A stretch of DNA of 32,606 bases, taken from DATGMB01 sp035293845. GTDB taxonomy: Bacteria; Acidobacteriota; Terriglobia; Bryobacterales; Bryobacteraceae. Each line of letters begins with the position of its first letter. The stretch's first letter is position 1. Positions 16,439 through 24,527 of the stretch are shown in pieces. Location of the stretch: positions 1-32,606 of the forward strand of contig DATGMB010000304.1 of assembly GCA_035293845.1 (NCBI GenBank), given 5' to 3'. The notes beneath the pieces were generated by a model that was not told the origin of the DNA, did not search any database, and was given only the letters and a program-made list of their open reading frames with translations. The translations under genes and the position numbers were made by a program.

Positions 16439-17512
16439 ATGGAGAACACCGTAAAGAGATTCGATTCCTGGCTGGAGGATAGCGGGCCGGCGGCCCTTAC
16501 GATCCGCGAGCATCTGGTTCCCATTGAAGGACCCGACGGAGTTCTGTTTCCGCCGACGTTTGTGGATATCGGCTACAACATCGACGAATTTCCGCAGGGC
16601 GGCAATGTGTGCCTGATCGATAGCGTCGGGTCGCAGGCCAACCGCATCGAGCCAGTCTTCGCCAAGGGCGAATACGCGAGCCTGGTTCCGCAGGTGCAGA
16701 TCCGGGCGGGATCGGGCGAGGGGGCGAAAATCGTCAATCTGCTGGAAGCCGGGCACCGGGCGGGCGACGCCGTCGTGCGCTGCACCGAATTGCAATCACA
16801 GGTCCGCGAGGCGTTCCTGGCCAGCGTGAAAGGGAATCACGAGCCGCTCGCCCGCCTGGCGCCGACGTCGATCGTCTTCGGCGCGTGGGATTCGCGCGAC
16901 ACACAGGCGAAACTGCCGCGCCTCGTCGCATCCACCATCCGGGCCTTCAACGTCCGGAAGCTCAAGAGATCGGCGCAGTACATTCCGGCGCTGCCCTACG
17001 TCGAAGACGGCTTGCTTCCGGAGCCCGCCGATAAGGCCGCCAAGGATGCCTACTCGGAACGGGGCTTCATCCACGTACCCGCAGCGGGCTCGCACGGCGG
17101 CATCATCGCGGACGGCGGTATCCGGCGCGACGCTTCGCTGCATCTGGCCTGCCTGCGGCTGCTCGGCGGCGGCGAGAATCCCCTGGCGCTGCGGCGGTAT
17201 ATCCTCGGCCTGGCGCTCACGGCGTTTACGTATTCCGGCAGCGGCTATTTGCGGCAGGGATGCCACCTGGTGGCCGATCCGCAGAAGGGGCGCGAGTTCC
17301 AGGAAGTATACGGAGACGGCCGCCGCGTCGACGCAACCGTCACGCATGCCGAGGCCTTGGAATACGCGCGGGCCGCGGCGCAGGAGTTCGGCGTGGATCC
17401 GGGCCCGCGGGTGGTGGAGTTCAGCACGGAGCGGGCGCAGAAGGACGTCGCCGGCGAGGGCGAAGGGGCCGGCAAGAAAAAGAAGGCGGCCAAGGGAGGC
17501 AAGCAGGGGTAA
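16439..17512 (+). CDS. csb1: Csb1 (Cas7 family), type I-G Cascade backbone
   Basis: Csb1/GSU0053-family Cas7 polymerises along the crRNA. The 357-residue protein has the family segments LVPIEGPDGVLFPPTFVDI, CLIDSVGSQANRIEPVF, ARLAPTSIVFGAWDSRDTQAKLPRLV and GGIIADGGIRRDASLHLACLRLLGG. A GTG at 16409 in the same frame is possible, but ATG 16439 has a GAGAGG site (16425-16430) and matches the family's N-terminus; 13 bp separate it from csb3. The last 20 residues are unusual: a Gly/Lys-rich tail with KKKK, likely flexible and basic. Confidence 0.9.
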   Translation: MENTVKRFDSWLEDSGPAALTIREHLVPIEGPDGVLFPPTFVDIGYNIDEFPQGGNVCLIDSVGSQANRIEPVFAKGEYASLVPQVQIRAGSGEGAKIVNLLEAGHRAGDAVVRCTELQSQVREAFLASVKGNHEPLARLAPTSIVFGAWDSRDTQAKLPRLVASTIRAFNVRKLKRSAQYIPALPYVEDGLLPEPADKAAKDAYSERGFIHVPAAGSHGGIIADGGIRRDASLHLACLRLLGGGENPLALRRYILGLALTAFTYSGSGYLRQGCHLVADPQKGREFQEVYGDGRRVDATVTHAEALEYARAAAQEFGVDPGPRVVEFSTERAQKDVAGEGEGAGKKKKAAKGGKQG

Positions 17513-17516
17513 GAAC

Positions 17517-19073
17517 ATGGCCTCGCATTTCTGCTTGTCAGTGCGGTTCCTGGACACGGTGTATCACGGGCAGGGCGATGCCGGCCAGCGGGAGTGGCCC
17601 CCTTCCCCGCTCCGCCTTTACCAGGCCCTGGTCGCCGCGGCGGCGCGGCGCAATGGCGGCGAACCAGCGCCCGCCGCGCGCTCGGCGCTCGAATGGATGC
17701 AGACGCTGCCGCCGCCGGTTGTCGTGGCCCCGCCTTATCGGGACGGCAACCCATACCGCCTCTCGGTGCCGAACAATTCCATGGATATCGTCGCCAGAGC
17801 CTGGGCCAGGGGGAACGAAGTTGGATCGGGCGATGCCGATCCGCGAACCCATCGCGCGATGAAGGCCGTGCGGCCCACACTGCTCGAATCCGATGCCGTG
17901 CACTACGTGTGGCCGATAGCGGAGGCGGGCGCCGCGGAACATATCGGCGCCCTCTCCGAAGCGGCGCGCTCGATCGCCGCTTTGGGATGGGGAATGGACC
18001 TCGCGGTGGGCCACGGAACAATCTTGTCCGATGGCGAGATCGAATCGCTGGCGGGCGAGCGGTGGCTGCCGGGCGGCGAGAGTCCGGCGGATGGCCTGCG
18101 CGTGCCGATGCCGGGCACACTTCCGGAGATCCTCTGCCGGCACAAGCGCTTCCTGCGGCGCATCACGGAAGCCGGCTTCGTTCCGCCGCCGCCGCTCGCC
18201 CGCTACCGGAAAGTCGCGTACCGGCCTGCCACGCAGCCGGCCGCGCCGCCGTTTGCGGCCTTTCAGCTCCTGCGGCCGGACGCCGATGGTTTCCAGCCAT
18301 TCGATGCCGCCCGGCGCGGGCTGACGCTCGCGGGAATGCTGCGCGGCGCGGTCAAAGCAGCAGCCCTCCGCGGTGGATGGCCGGCCGAAAAAATCGCCTC
18401 GCTGGTGCTGGGCCATACGGCGGACGCCGCCTCCGCGCCGCGGTTCGCCTACGTTCCGGTCCCGACCATCGAGGCCCGCCCGGATGGCGCGGTGGCGGGG
18501 AGCGTGCGCCGCGTCATGACCTTGGGCTTCGGCGCGGGCGCGGAGGACGTTGCCTGGGTGGCGCGGGCGCTCTCCGGAGAGGTGCTCCGCGAAGAGACCA
18601 GCGGGCGGGAACTCGCGCTGCTTTCGCTCATCCCGCGCAGCGATCCGGTGATCCGCCGCTATCAGCAGCCCACCGCGACCTGGGCGACGGTGACTCCGGC
18701 CGTGCTTCCGGGCTTCGACGACCCGCGGCATTACCGCCGCCGGCTCGAAAAACCCACGGGTGCCGGGGAGCAGCGGGCGCTGCTCGAACAACTCGAAGCG
18801 CGCATCGACGGGCTCCTGCGGAAAGCCATCGTGCAGGCCGGAATTCCGGAGCCGCTGGCGGCGAACGCCGGGCTCGAATGGCGCAAGGTGGGCTTCTGGC
18901 GGGGTGTGGATCCCGCCGGGCGCTACGGCGTCCCGGATCATTTGAAGCGCTTTCCGCGCTACCACGTGAAGGTGACGTGGCGGGACGCCCACGGCAACCC
19001 GGTCAAAATCGCCGGGCCGATTTGCCTCGGCGGCGGCCGTTTCTACGGCCTGGGCCTCATGGCAGGCATGTAG
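17517..19073 (+). CDS. csb2: Csb2 (Cas5-Cas6 fusion), type I-G Cascade subunit
   Basis: The 518-residue protein combines a Cas5-like N-terminal half and a Cas6-like C-terminal RAMP fold. It begins FCLSVRFLDTVYHGQ..G..EWPPSPLRLYQALVAAAA, the Csb2/GSU0054 signature. The C-terminus ends YHVKVTWRD...GPICLGGGRFYGLGLM, the RAMP glycine-rich loop. In type I-G it both caps the 5' end of the crRNA and cuts pre-crRNA at the repeat hairpin. No separate cas6 gene is present, which agrees with this. Only four bases separate it from csb1 and two from cas2. Confidence 0.9.
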   Translation: MASHFCLSVRFLDTVYHGQGDAGQREWPPSPLRLYQALVAAAARRNGGEPAPAARSALEWMQTLPPPVVVAPPYRDGNPYRLSVPNNSMDIVARAWARGNEVGSGDADPRTHRAMKAVRPTLLESDAVHYVWPIAEAGAAEHIGALSEAARSIAALGWGMDLAVGHGTILSDGEIESLAGERWLPGGESPADGLRVPMPGTLPEILCRHKRFLRRITEAGFVPPPPLARYRKVAYRPATQPAAPPFAAFQLLRPDADGFQPFDAARRGLTLAGMLRGAVKAAALRGGWPAEKIASLVLGHTADAASAPRFAYVPVPTIEARPDGAVAGSVRRVMTLGFGAGAEDVAWVARALSGEVLREETSGRELALLSLIPRSDPVIRRYQQPTATWATVTPAVLPGFDDPRHYRRRLEKPTGAGEQRALLEQLEARIDGLLRKAIVQAGIPEPLAANAGLEWRKVGFWRGVDPAGRYGVPDHLKRFPRYHVKVTWRDAHGNPVKIAGPICLGGGRFYGLGLMAGM

Positions 19074-19075
19074 GC

Positions 19076-19366
19076 ATGCGGACCTCGTACCTGGTTTGCT
19101 ACGACATCTGCGACGAAAAGCGGCTGCGAAAAGTGTTCCAGACCATGCGGGGATACGGCGACCATCTGCAGTATTCCGTGTTCGAGTGCCAGTTCACGGC
19201 GGCCGATCTGGCGCGCTGCCGGGCGGAGCTGGCGCAAATCATCCACCACAAGGAGGACCAGGTGCTGTTCGTCAACCTGGGTCCGGCCGGCGGGCGCGGC
19301 GACCGTGTCATCACCGCGCTCGGTAAGCCCTACACGGCGCTCGACGGGCCGTGCATCATCGTGTGA
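19076..19366 (+). CDS. cas2: Cas2 adaptation protein
   Basis: The 96-residue ferredoxin-fold protein begins MRTSYLVCYDICDEKRLRKVFQTMRGYGDHLQYSVFECQF, the classic Cas2 pattern with metal-binding Asp at position 10. Cas2 forms the centre of the Cas1-Cas2 integrase that inserts new spacers at the leader end. Length is usual for Cas2 (about 90-100). Two bases follow the csb2 stop. It precedes the cas4-cas1 fusion, whereas in the Geobacter I-G locus, as I recall it, cas2 follows. Confidence 0.95.
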   Translation: MRTSYLVCYDICDEKRLRKVFQTMRGYGDHLQYSVFECQFTAADLARCRAELAQIIHHKEDQVLFVNLGPAGGRGDRVITALGKPYTALDGPCIIV

Positions 19367-19372
19367 GGAGCT

Positions 19373-21121
19373 ATGGGAGCAGCACCGGTACCGCTGGAAG
19401 ACGCGCGCAGGCTGCCGGATTACCTGCCGGCGCGCATGGTCAACGAGTTTGCTTACTGTCCGCGCCTGTTCTTCTACGAATGGGTGGAAGGCCTGTTTGC
19501 GGACAGCGCGGATACGATCGAGGGAAGGTTCGAGCACCGGAGGGTCGACGACCAGCCATCGGCGCTGCCGCAGCCGGACGATCTGCCGCAGACGATCCAC
19601 GCGCGTTCGATCACGCTGACCAGCGAGCGGCTGCGGCTGATCGCGAAGATGGACCTGGTCGAGGGCGAGGGAGCAACCGTCACGCCGGTCGATTACAAGC
19701 ACGGCCGTCCGCGGGAGGGAGCGGACGGGCTCGAATTGTGGCCTGCGGACCGCGCGCAACTGGCCGTCCAGGCCATAATTCTGCGGGAGAACGGGTACCG
19801 CTGCGAAGAGGCCGTGGCCTACTACCGCAAGACGGGCCAGCGGGTGCGGATCGCGGTGGACGCTTCATTGATCGCAGAGACGGAAGAGCTGGTGCGCCGT
19901 GCCTGGAGCACCGCCGCGGCGGGTGAGATCCCGCCGCCCCTGGTCGATTCGCCGAAGTGCCCGGGATGTTCGCTCGTCGGAATCTGCCTCCCGGACGAGA
20001 CGCTGGCGAGCGCCGGGGCGGAAGCGGAACCCGAGCAGCTCTCGCTCTTCCAGTTGCCGCGCAAGCCGGTAAAGCGCGAGGTCCGGCCGCTGGTAACGCC
20101 GCGCAGCGAATTGCGGCCGTTATACCTGAATACGCAGGGCGCGCGCGTGGGGAAGTCCGGCGGCGTGCTCCAGGTCAAAGACGAGCGCACCGTGGTGCAG
20201 GAGGTGCGGATCGGCGAAATCTGCCAGGTGAACGTCATGGGCAACGTGCAACTGACGACCCAGGCGGTGCAGGCCTTGTGCGAAGCCGAGGTGCCGATCT
20301 GCTATTTCTCGATGGGCGGCTGGTTTTACGGCATCACGACGGGATTGAACCAGAAGAACGTATTCCTGCGGCGCAGCCAGTTCCGGCTGGCCGAGCAGGA
20401 CTACTTTGCGATCTCGTTGGCGCGGCGGCTCGTCGAAGGGAAAATCAGGAATCAGCGAACGCTGCTGCAGCGGAACCATATCGAGCCCCGGCGCGAAACG
20501 CTGGAGGGATTGAAAGAGATGGCGCACCGCGCCGGGCGCACGGATACGCTCGAAGAGTTGCTGGGAATCGAGGGCAACGCGGCGCGGCTGTACTTCGGCG
20601 ATTTCTCCGGGATGATCAAGCCGGATGAAGAGGGCCAGGGAGCCGATCTGACGTTTGAAGTCGCCGGACGCAACCGGCGGCCCCCGCGCGATCCCATCAA
20701 TGCGCTGCTTTCGCTCGGCTACAGCCTGCTGGCGAAGGACTTGACGGTGGCGTGCTACGCCGTTGGCTTCGACCCGTATGTGGGCTTCTATCACCAGCCG
20801 CGCTTCGGCCGGCCGGCGCTGGCGCTGGACCTGATGGAGCCGTTCCGTCCGCTGATCGTGGATTCCGCGGTGCTGACCGCGGTGAACGGCGGGATGGTGA
20901 CCGCGCGGGACTTCGTGCGGGTGGGCGGATCGGTTGCCTTGACGCCGGCGGGACGAAAGGCTTTCTTCCGCGCTTACGAATTGCGGATGGATTCCCTGGT
21001 GACGCATCCGCTGTTCGACTACCGTGTGAGTTACCGGCGGCTGCTCGAGATTCAGACCCGTTTGCTGGCGCGGGTGGTGGAGGGCGAGATTGGAGTGTAC
21101 CCTGTTTTCATTACACGATGA
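19373..21121 (+). CDS. cas4-cas1: Cas4-Cas1 fusion (spacer integrase with PAM-selecting nuclease)
   Basis: Residues 1 to about 215 are Cas4: C29 in FAYCPRLFFYEW, the RecB-type VDYKHG motif (D107, K109), and CPGCSLVGIC (C196, C199, C205). The four cysteines would hold an iron-sulfur cluster. Residues about 240-582 are Cas1: LYLNTQGARVGKSGGVLQV, catalytic E400 in GIEGNAARLYF, H474 in YHQPRFGRPALALDLMEPFRP, and D486/E489. A short proline- and charge-rich linker (about 208-240) joins them. In type I-G the fusion trims prespacers and selects the PAM before integration. ATG 19373 follows GAGGAG (19365-19370). The CRISPR leader begins right after its stop. Confidence 0.95.
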   Translation: MGAAPVPLEDARRLPDYLPARMVNEFAYCPRLFFYEWVEGLFADSADTIEGRFEHRRVDDQPSALPQPDDLPQTIHARSITLTSERLRLIAKMDLVEGEGATVTPVDYKHGRPREGADGLELWPADRAQLAVQAIILRENGYRCEEAVAYYRKTGQRVRIAVDASLIAETEELVRRAWSTAAAGEIPPPLVDSPKCPGCSLVGICLPDETLASAGAEAEPEQLSLFQLPRKPVKREVRPLVTPRSELRPLYLNTQGARVGKSGGVLQVKDERTVVQEVRIGEICQVNVMGNVQLTTQAVQALCEAEVPICYFSMGGWFYGITTGLNQKNVFLRRSQFRLAEQDYFAISLARRLVEGKIRNQRTLLQRNHIEPRRETLEGLKEMAHRAGRTDTLEELLGIEGNAARLYFGDFSGMIKPDEEGQGADLTFEVAGRNRRPPRDPINALLSLGYSLLAKDLTVACYAVGFDPYVGFYHQPRFGRPALALDLMEPFRPLIVDSAVLTAVNGGMVTARDFVRVGGSVALTPAGRKAFFRAYELRMDSLVTHPLFDYRVSYRRLLEIQTRLLARVVEGEIGVYPVFITR

Positions 21122-21303
21122 GTCTTGCGAGCGGTGGGGCGATGAGCAAAATGCGGGGACCGCTCGCGGCGGGTAAATTTCGTGTATGCTTGTACTTGCA
21201 GAGGAGCCCCGAGACGCGGCGAGGCATTCGATGGCCCGGCAACGGGACCGCTCGCAAAGTGTGGACAAGATCCTTGAAAATTGAATAGGATAGCGGGAGG
21301 GCT
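21122..21303 (+). promoter_or_regulatory. CRISPR leader
   Basis: This is the 182-bp gene-free stretch between the cas4-cas1 stop and the first repeat. The 12-mer GGGACCGCTCGC occurs at 21156-21167 and 21244-21255. An 11-bp inverted copy (TTGCGAGCGGT) lies at 21125-21135, opposite ACCGCTCGCAA at 21247-21257. A promoter (separate entry) lies just before the array. Spacer integration is expected at the junction with repeat 1. Confidence 0.8.
21262..21291 (+). promoter_or_regulatory. Candidate pre-crRNA promoter
   Basis: TGGACA (21262-21267), an 18-bp spacer, then TAGGAT (21286-21291). Transcription would start near 21298, about six bases before the first repeat at 21304. Confidence 0.5.
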
Positions 21304-23000
21304 GTTTCCGCAGCCGATCGGCTGCGGCCTCATTGAAGCATCTTGCGGGCATACGCGAGCGCCGCCGCGTTCCTCGTTTCCGCAGCCGATCGGCTGCGGC
21401 CTCATTGAAGCGGCTGTGCTTGCTGTTCAGTCTGAGATCAACGTTGCCGTTTCCGCAGCCGATCGGCTGCGGCCTCATTGAAGCGGGCCAGATGCTGTGG
21501 ACCGACTACCCAGGCTGGAGTTTCCGCAGCCGATCGGCTGCGGCCTCATTGAAGCCCACAGTCTTAGTCGGATCGCCCTGCTTATCCGGCGGGTTTCCGC
21601 AGCCGATCGGCTGCGGCCTCATTGAAGCGAATCCGTGAGGAACACGCACACAAGCTCACTGCGACGTTTCCGCAGCCGATCGGCTGCGGCCTCATTGAAG
21701 CATGAGCCGGTACAGCCGCTGGCGTTCGGCGTCCTTGTGTTTCCGCAGCCGATCGGCTGCGGCCTCATTGAAGCTCCTTGGCCTTTTTCGCCGCGATGCG
21801 CCGCTCGACGTTTCCGCAGCCGATCGGCTGCGGCCTCATTGAAGCCTTCAGGAAGTCCAGGAACTTCACCAGGAAATCGTAGTTTCCGCAGCCGATCGGC
21901 TGCGGCCTCATTGAAGCAAAACCAACGTCTCCACAGCCCTGGCCAATTTCCTGTTTCCGCAGCCGATCGGCTGCGGCCTCATTGAAGCAGGTCTTCAGCG
22001 CTTGCGCCAAAGAAGTACCGCTGGGTTTCCGCAGCCGATCGGCTGCGGCCTCATTGAAGCGCCCCAGCCATAGCCACACCCAATGGCGTCAGCACGTTTC
22101 CGCAGCCGATCGGCTGCGGCCTCATTGAAGCCACGGCCGTCAGCGAGACGGAGCCGTTGTAGCGCTGTTTCCGCAGCCGATCGGCTGCGGCCTCATTGAA
22201 GCGAGCCGGTCACGCAAGCTGAAAACAATCATCGCCGTGTTTCCGCAGCCGATCGGCTGCGGCCTCATTGAAGCCTACCTGAACGGGCGGCGAGAGCGTT
22301 GCGAGAGTTGGGTTTCCGCAGCCGATCGGCTGCGCCCTCATTGAAGCTCGGAGGCGGAGATCTCGGACGCGGACGTGGAGCGGCGTTTCCGCAGCCGATC
22401 GGCTGCGGCCTCATTGAAGCCACGCGTTAATCGTAGCCCTACCCGCAGCCGACTTGGTTTCCGCAGCCGATCGGCTGCGGCCTCATTGAAGCTAGAGCTG
22501 GCCGATCCCATCCGGGTGAGGCAGCTCGGGTTTCCGCAGCCGATCGGCTGCGGCCTCATTGAAGCGCGCATCTCACCGGCTTGTCAGGCGTGCGCCTCAC
22601 CGGTTTCCGCAGCCGATCGGCTGCGGCCTCATTGAAGCTCCAGAGCGGCGGCAAACCGGGATAAGCCGCCGCCGGTTTCCGCAGCCGATCGGCTGCGGCC
22701 TCATTGAAGCCTTCCTTCCACTCGCGTGTCGCAGCCATGAAATTTGGTTTCCGCAGCCGATCGGCTGCGGCCTCATTGAAGCCCGGCCACAGACGCCACC
22801 GTCAGCGACGTGCTGTCGGGTTTCCGCAGCCGATCGGCTGCGGCCTCATTGAAGCACCTCTGTTCGTGCTGTCTCGTTGCGTCTGGGGGCACGGTTTCCG
22901 CAGCCGATCGGCTGCGGCCTCATTGAAGCGCTGTTTACGTGGGAGAGGATATGATTTTGATGTCGTTTCCGCAGCCGATCGGCTGCGGCCTCATTGAAGC
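21304..23000 (+). CRISPR. CRISPR array, 24 repeats and 23 spacers
   Basis: Repeats are 36 nt. They start GTTT, carry the perfect palindrome CCGCAGCCGATCGGCTGCGG at repeat positions 5-24, and end with ATTGAAGC. Starts: 21304, 21376, 21449, 21520, 21593, 21666, 21739, 21810, 21882, 21953, 22025, 22096, 22167, 22239, 22312, 22385, 22457, 22530, 22603, 22675, 22747, 22820, 22894, 22965. Spacers are 35-38 nt (seven of 35, seven of 36, eight of 37, one of 38); none looks duplicated. Only repeat 15 deviates (22335 G to C, inside the palindrome). The leader is on the cas side, so newest spacers should be near 21340. The array is adjacent to, and on the same strand as, the type I-G genes. Confidence 0.99.
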
Positions 23001-23036
23001 TTGAACGCCGGGTACGGCTGCGTATACGGCACCGGC

Positions 23037-23132
23037 TTTTCCTGGCAGGTGGCTTACGATTGGCCACCCCGAGCCTGTAAGCCGTTGAATCTACACTGCG
23101 GGTTTTCGGCAACTGGCCAACGATTGGCCACC
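23037..23132. repeat. Imperfect direct repeat pair beyond the CRISPR array
   Basis: Two units, 23037-23068 and 23103-23132, share TTTTC, GGCA, TGGC and ACGATTGGCCACC in the same order, with about a 65-bp period and a 34-bp gap. In addition GGCAGGTGGC (23044-23053) and GCCACCTGCC (23127-23136) are exact inverted repeats. The stretch 23001-23198 holds no convincing gene. Confidence 0.6.
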
Positions 23133-23198
23133 TGCCGCTCACCGCGTCCTACGCGCCCCCCGCGAATCCGCCCGCCTCCACCTCGTTGACCGGCCGTC

Positions 23199-24491
23199 TC
23201 ACTGCTTAATGATCGTCCCGTCCGGCCTTCGGATCTCGCCCCATCCCCCGTTCAGCTTGTTGCGCTCGCCGGTGCCGTAGGGATACTTTGCCGCAGCCTT
23301 CTCGTCCACCTCGATGCCCCATCCCGGCGAATCGCTCGGCGTTACGTAGCCGTTCTTCGCAATCGGGCAGCCGTGGAAGACTTCCTGCACGCGGTCGTTG
23401 AAGCCGCTGTATTCCTGGACGCCGAAGTTGTAGCAGGTCACGTCCAGCGTGGCGTTCGCCATGTGGCCGATGGGCGAAACATCGCCCGGCCCATGCCATG
23501 CAGTGCGCACGCCGAACGTCTCGGCCATCGCAGCGATCTTGCGGCACGGCGTGAACCCGCCGGCCTGGCTGACGTGGATGCGGATGTAATCGATCAGCCG
23601 TTCCGCGATCAGCGGCGTCCACTCGTGCGGGCTGTTGAAGAGCTCGCCCATCGCGATCGGCGTCGCGCAGTTCTGGCGGATCTGCCGGAAGTACGCGATG
23701 TCCTCCGGAGAAAGCGGGTCCTCCATGAAAAACATCCGGAGCGGCTCCACGGCCTTGACGAGCTGCACCGCCTGGTTCGGCGTATAGCGCTCGTGCATGT
23801 CGTGCAGCAGCTCGACCTCATCGCCAAGCGCCTTGCGTCCTTCCTCGAGCAGCTTGAGCGACACCCGCCATTGCGCCGCGGAATCGAACACCGGCCCGTC
23901 GTGCAGCGCCTGCGGACGCGCCGCCGTGCCCCCGCCCGAGCCGTAGCTCGCCGTCCCGGGGACGCCCACCTGCAGGCGCACGTGCCGGAATCCCTGTTCC
24001 ATCAGCCGCCGCGCGCTTTCAATGCAACGCGCGTTATCCGGCCCCGAAGCATGCGAGTAGCACGCCGCCGCCTCGCGGCATTTGCCGCCGGCCAGCTCGT
24101 ACACCGGCATATTCGCCTGGCGTCCCTTGATGTCCCACAATGCCTGGTCGACGCCGCTGATTGCGTTGTTCAACACCGGCCCGTTGCGCCAGTACGAGCT
24201 GTTGTAACAGGCCTGCCAGATATCCTCGATGCGGTCCACCGCGTGGCCGATCAGGAACGGCTTCAAATACCGCTCGACGGCGGCGTTTACCAGCTCGGCC
24301 CGCTGCGTGAAGGTGCCGCAGCCGTAACCGTACAGCCCGTCCTGATCGGTCAGAATCTTGACCACCGTCAGCCGCACCCCGCCCGGCTCGGTGGCGATCA
24401 CCTGAATGTCTTTGATCTTCGGAACGGGCATCGCGCGCAGGGCGCGCACCGCTCCGGCCGCGAAGAGTCCGGCGAGGCTTCGGCGTGTCAT
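23199..24491 (-). CDS. Tat-exported enolase-superfamily dehydratase (D-mannonate dehydratase / RspA-like)
   Basis: The 430-residue protein matches the ManD/RspA branch of the enolase superfamily. D231 and H233 (LLHDMHERYTP), E257 (FFMEDP) and E283 (MGELFN) follow the metal-ligand and base pattern of D-mannonate dehydratase, with the same 26-residue steps between the three ligands. The C-terminal segment VQEYSGFNDRVQEVF...PGWGIEVDEKAAAKYPY is also family-like. Members dehydrate D-mannonate or D-gluconate, but many are poor catalysts, so substrate and activity are uncertain. The N-terminus MTRRSLAGLFAAGAVRA looks like a twin-arginine signal, which is unusual for this family. It is divergent from the RraA-like gene, with 36 bp between starts. 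Confidence 0.87.
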   Translation of the reverse strand: MTRRSLAGLFAAGAVRALRAMPVPKIKDIQVIATEPGGVRLTVVKILTDQDGLYGYGCGTFTQRAELVNAAVERYLKPFLIGHAVDRIEDIWQACYNSSYWRNGPVLNNAISGVDQALWDIKGRQANMPVYELAGGKCREAAACYSHASGPDNARCIESARRLMEQGFRHVRLQVGVPGTASYGSGGGTAARPQALHDGPVFDSAAQWRVSLKLLEEGRKALGDEVELLHDMHERYTPNQAVQLVKAVEPLRMFFMEDPLSPEDIAYFRQIRQNCATPIAMGELFNSPHEWTPLIAERLIDYIRIHVSQAGGFTPCRKIAAMAETFGVRTAWHGPGDVSPIGHMANATLDVTCYNFGVQEYSGFNDRVQEVFHGCPIAKNGYVTPSDSPGWGIEVDEKAAAKYPYGTGERNKLNGGWGEIRRPDGTIIKQ

Positions 24492-24527
24492 AGCACCCTA
24501 CATATTACATCTGCTACCCTGCGCAGC

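Noticed and set aside
20120..21478. Minus-strand open frame of about 450 codons opposite cas1 and running into the array
   Set aside because: It is composed of antisense cas1 plus repeat-derived peptide and has no family features.
21281..22997. Open frames inside the array that encode repeated FRSRSAAASLK- or FNEAAADRLRK-like peptides
   Set aside because: They are translations of the CRISPR repeat on either strand; stops and frames change with spacer length and there is no gene structure.
23037..23132. A second tiny CRISPR (two units of about 30 bp with a 34-bp gap)
   Set aside because: Only two imperfect units with internal indels, unlike the array repeat. Kept only as an unexplained repeat.
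23001..23189. Small plus-strand open frame after the last CRISPR repeat
   Set aside because: It lies on the direct and inverted repeats, has an odd composition ending in poly-Pro, and has no ribosome-binding site.
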